From an uncultured Bacteroidota bacterium (GTDB taxonomy: Bacteria > Bacteroidota > Bacteroidia > Chitinophagales > Chitinophagaceae), in the NCBI GenBank assembly GCA_903905685.1, contig CAIVHI010000515.1:1-7066 (forward strand): a DNA stretch of 7,066 nucleotides, given 5' to 3'. The position numbers and the translations under genes were made by a program. This document shows, in pieces, positions 5,008 to 7,066 of this stretch; the stretch's first letter is position 1, and the number at the start of each line of letters is the position of its first letter. Under the pieces are notes generated by a model. That model was not told the DNA's origin. It made no database searches and saw only the letters and a program-made list of their open reading frames with translations.

Positions 5008-6894
5008 TTACAACTTAATAAATTTGGAGGTCTGTTTTGTACCGTCGTTTCTTTGGATTTCGGCGATGTAGGTACCCGGTGCCAATTGGGCGATGTCGGC
5101 CGATTGGCCTGAAATCAGTGCGCCATGCATTACCCCAATGCCCGAAACCGAATATATTGTGTAATGGATGGAATAGTCGCCATCGAAAACGAATTCCAAC
5201 TCTTCTTTTGCCGGATTGGGTGAAATGGCGAAATGGACGGTGCCCGCGCGAGGCATGGCCACTTTGCTCGATGTGATTTCGCGTCCTAAAAGCGGCCGCA
5301 TCATAACGGCCCCATTGAATAGTGATGGGTTCCAGGCGGTAGCCGAGCCCGTAACCCGGTAGTAGGTATGGTTGGCTCCTACACGGTTCACATCCAGTCC
5401 TATATATAGACTGTCACTACCGCTGTAGGCGGGTTGTTCGATGCCGGCATAAAATGTACCCGCCGGCAATACCAAAGGGGTATCGAGTGGGTAAATCCAG
5501 AAATGGTTCACGGTATCTACATATCCGGGATACAGATTTTGCACCTGTTTTACCATATTGTCGAAATAGTACCCGTTTACGCCGGCAAGTTGCGTGTATA
5601 CGTTGATGAAAAACTCCTTTTTGTCGGCCAGCGGTACTTGGCCGGCAAAATAAATGGCGAGGCCGCGTAGGGTGTCCGGCCGGTTGAGGTGGTACTCTAT
5701 CTGGATTTCGGCGGGTTCCGATTCATCGGGAACCATATTCAGGTAATAGGCGCGCTCTGCCGAGCCGTCGTAGTAAGCAAGGTAGTTGTCGAACACTTGT
5801 TGGCCCACTATAGTGTCGTTCACGGTTATTCCGGTCGAAGGCGTGCCTACGAAATATCGGGACGTTAGGAAATGGACTGCCGTGCCGTAGGGGTAAGACG
5901 GGTAAGACGTTATCGACAAACTATCGGTTACCGCAGCGGTAGCGTATGGGCCTAAGGCCACCAAGTTGGCGGGCGATGAATAGAGCGTTGCTCCGGAGGC
6001 GGCATCGCTAACTTTACTGTAACAAACCACCCCCTGCCCAAAGGATGTATCATTCCGCACGCTGTCGGAAATAGTGACCGCTATCTCTCCCGCCGTATTC
6101 GCCAAGAACTGGTAGTAGGGCATAGACGTGTAGTCGTTGAGCAAGAAAGTGGGGTTTGAAGTATAGCCGACATCGGCTATTGCGGTATCTCCATCCCAAC
6201 GGTTTTTATCCAACCGTACATAATCCAGGTTCCAATCGGAGCCGGACCAATAGGCTGCGGAAACGTTCACAAACCTAAATTGGAACGCCCCCCCAAAGAA
6301 CTGGGAGTCGGTAATGGGAATCATCACCATTTGGAAGGGTACGTAGGCAGCATTGGTATCTGAAAAAGACCATACTTTGACGTAATTCCCGTAAATGTTT
6401 TTGAAGAACAGCATCAAGGAGTCTTGCGGCATAGGGTAGTAGCCCGTTCCTTGTGCCTGAAACATAAAACTCAGGTAAAGGCTATCGGCAGGTGTTGTAA
6501 CCGAAAGGTCGATGTTGATGGGCTGAGAAGTCAGGCTGTCGGCATAACCGAACGAGGTGTTCGATAAGGTGTCGTAGGGTAAGCCCATGCTGTTCAGGTT
6601 GTCGAGAGTGGCCACGCCGCGGTCGGGCTGGCCCACGGCAAATGTATTGTTTACATATGCCTCATCGTCAACCCATTTGCTACTGTCGGGATAAGGTGAA
6701 TAGCCGGTAAAGTCGTCGAAAAACGGGAGGCTTATCGCCGTGGTTTTTTTCGCCGTGTGGTGGTTTCCTGAGCTCCGTTGAAGCAATGCTTGGTTTTTGG
6801 GCATCCGGCACATGCGCTCCTGTGCTGTGGTGGGTCCCAAACCGGTCAGCATCAGCAAACCTAAAACGAACAATATATGGAGGCGGTACTTCAA
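5008..6894 (-). CDS. Exported protein with type IX secretion C-terminal sorting domain
   Basis: This 628-residue surface or secreted protein starts with TTG (6894-6892). The TTG is preferred because it supplies the signal peptide MKYRLHILFVLGLLMLTGLG with cleavage near TTAQ (22-25); the next Met (residue 15) would destroy it, and no in-frame ATG occurs upstream before the window's edge. Residues about 56-230 look like a jelly-roll/MAM-like adhesion domain, with LPFFDDFTGY (56-65), SLYLSFMFQAQG (138-149), FQFRFVN (204-210) and DWNLDYVRLDKNRW (220-233). The middle is beta-rich, with many Tyr, Ser, Thr and Asp. Residues about 553-628 form a type A sorting domain: HFAISPNPAKEELEF, then LAPGTYIAEI (604-613) and the end TSKFIKL. 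The domain directs export across the outer membrane by the T9SS and is normally cleaved. No catalytic motif is visible. It is 13 nt downstream of another gene and 4 nt upstream of the rhodanese. Confidence 0.93.
   Translation of the reverse strand: MKYRLHILFVLGLLMLTGLGPTTAQERMCRMPKNQALLQRSSGNHHTAKKTTAISLPFFDDFTGYSPYPDSSKWVDDEAYVNNTFAVGQPDRGVATLDNLNSMGLPYDTLSNTSFGYADSLTSQPINIDLSVTTPADSLYLSFMFQAQGTGYYPMPQDSLMLFFKNIYGNYVKVWSFSDTNAAYVPFQMVMIPITDSQFFGGAFQFRFVNVSAAYWSGSDWNLDYVRLDKNRWDGDTAIADVGYTSNPTFLLNDYTSMPYYQFLANTAGEIAVTISDSVRNDTSFGQGVVCYSKVSDAASGATLYSSPANLVALGPYATAAVTDSLSITSYPSYPYGTAVHFLTSRYFVGTPSTGITVNDTIVGQQVFDNYLAYYDGSAERAYYLNMVPDESEPAEIQIEYHLNRPDTLRGLAIYFAGQVPLADKKEFFINVYTQLAGVNGYYFDNMVKQVQNLYPGYVDTVNHFWIYPLDTPLVLPAGTFYAGIEQPAYSGSDSLYIGLDVNRVGANHTYYRVTGSATAWNPSLFNGAVMMRPLLGREITSSKVAMPRAGTVHFAISPNPAKEELEFVFDGDYSIHYTIYSVSGIGVMHGALISGQSADIAQLAPGTYIAEIQRNDGTKQTSKFIKL
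6892..6894 (-). promoter_or_regulatory. TTG start codon of the T9SS-sorted protein
   Basis: The plus strand reads CAA here, so the initiation codon is TTG. The preceding 13-nt gap has no clear Shine-Dalgarno sequence. Termination of the upstream gene at 6908 close by is compatible with translational coupling. Confidence 0.7.
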
Positions 6895-6907
6895 GTGGTG
6901 GCTCGGC

Positions 6908-7066
6908 TTATTGCGGTTGGTTAACGGACGGCGTGGCCGGTATATTGTCGGGCTTGCTACAGCTTTCGTAATCGTCCTCGGTTGGGTTTTGCACGATCAC
7001 CAATTCTATATAGTCACCCATATTGATGCGGTTGGGCGTGCCTTGTTCATTCTTGGCCTTGGGAAA
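6908..7066 (-). CDS. C-terminal 52 residues of an unrecognised protein
   Basis: An open frame enters from the window edge and ends at TAA (6910-6908). The visible residues include GTPNRINMGDYIELVIVQNP, then an acidic stretch with one Cys (TEDDYESCSKPD), and a Pro/Asn/Gln-rich tail ending SVNQPQ. Only 13 nt separate it from the T9SS-sorted gene, so they are probably in one operon. The N-terminal part is missing. I do not recognise the family. The low-complexity polar tail is compatible with an exported lipoprotein or surface protein, but this is only a guess. Confidence 0.75.
   Translation of the reverse strand, partial: FPKAKNEQGTPNRINMGDYIELVIVQNPTEDDYESCSKPDNIPATPSVNQPQ

Noticed and set aside
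1..7066. Mobile elements, CRISPR arrays, tRNA or other RNA genes
   Set aside because: No transposase, integrase, regularly spaced repeat or tRNA-like sequence was seen on either strand.

Overview
The window looks like chromosomal DNA from a member of the Bacteroidota, most likely a Chitinophagia/Sphingobacteriia/Cytophagia-type lineage. The evidence is a C-terminal type IX secretion sorting domain, a Bacteroidota-style MiaB, promoter-like TAnnTTTG elements in place of classical -10 boxes, and few Shine-Dalgarno sequences. Every supported gene is on the minus strand, so the reading below runs from high to low coordinates.

Region 1 (7066-4116) is a tight gene cluster with gaps of 13, 4 and 15 nt. 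It holds the 3' end of an unrecognised gene, a large exported T9SS-sorted surface protein that starts with TTG, a single-domain rhodanese, and a 187-residue conserved protein of unknown function. The promoter lies outside the window.

Region 2 (4110-3285) is an independent one-gene transcription unit. It has a good Bacteroidota promoter, an exported Cys-rich protein (MKSKLF start at 4037), and a strong intrinsic terminator with a 16-bp perfect stem followed by seven T. The codon usage of this gene is very biased (all 14 Asn codons are AAC), unlike its neighbours, which suggests an abundant protein.

Region 3 (3216-493) carries miaB (tRNA ms2i6A37 methylthiotransferase) followed 41 nt later by a sigma-54 activator that has no N-terminal sensor domain. 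The two are probably co-transcribed.

Region 4 (398-1) has a 202-bp intergenic stretch with a promoter-like element inside an inverted repeat. It is followed by the first 96 codons of a receiver-like protein in which the phospho-acceptor Asp is replaced by Cys.

No tRNA, rRNA, CRISPR array, transposase or phage gene is visible. Most of the window is ordinary chromosome. The items most worth a second look are the Cys-rich, apparently highly expressed exported protein and the aspartate-less receiver next to the sensorless sigma-54 activator. I see no clear evidence of a complete undescribed system.
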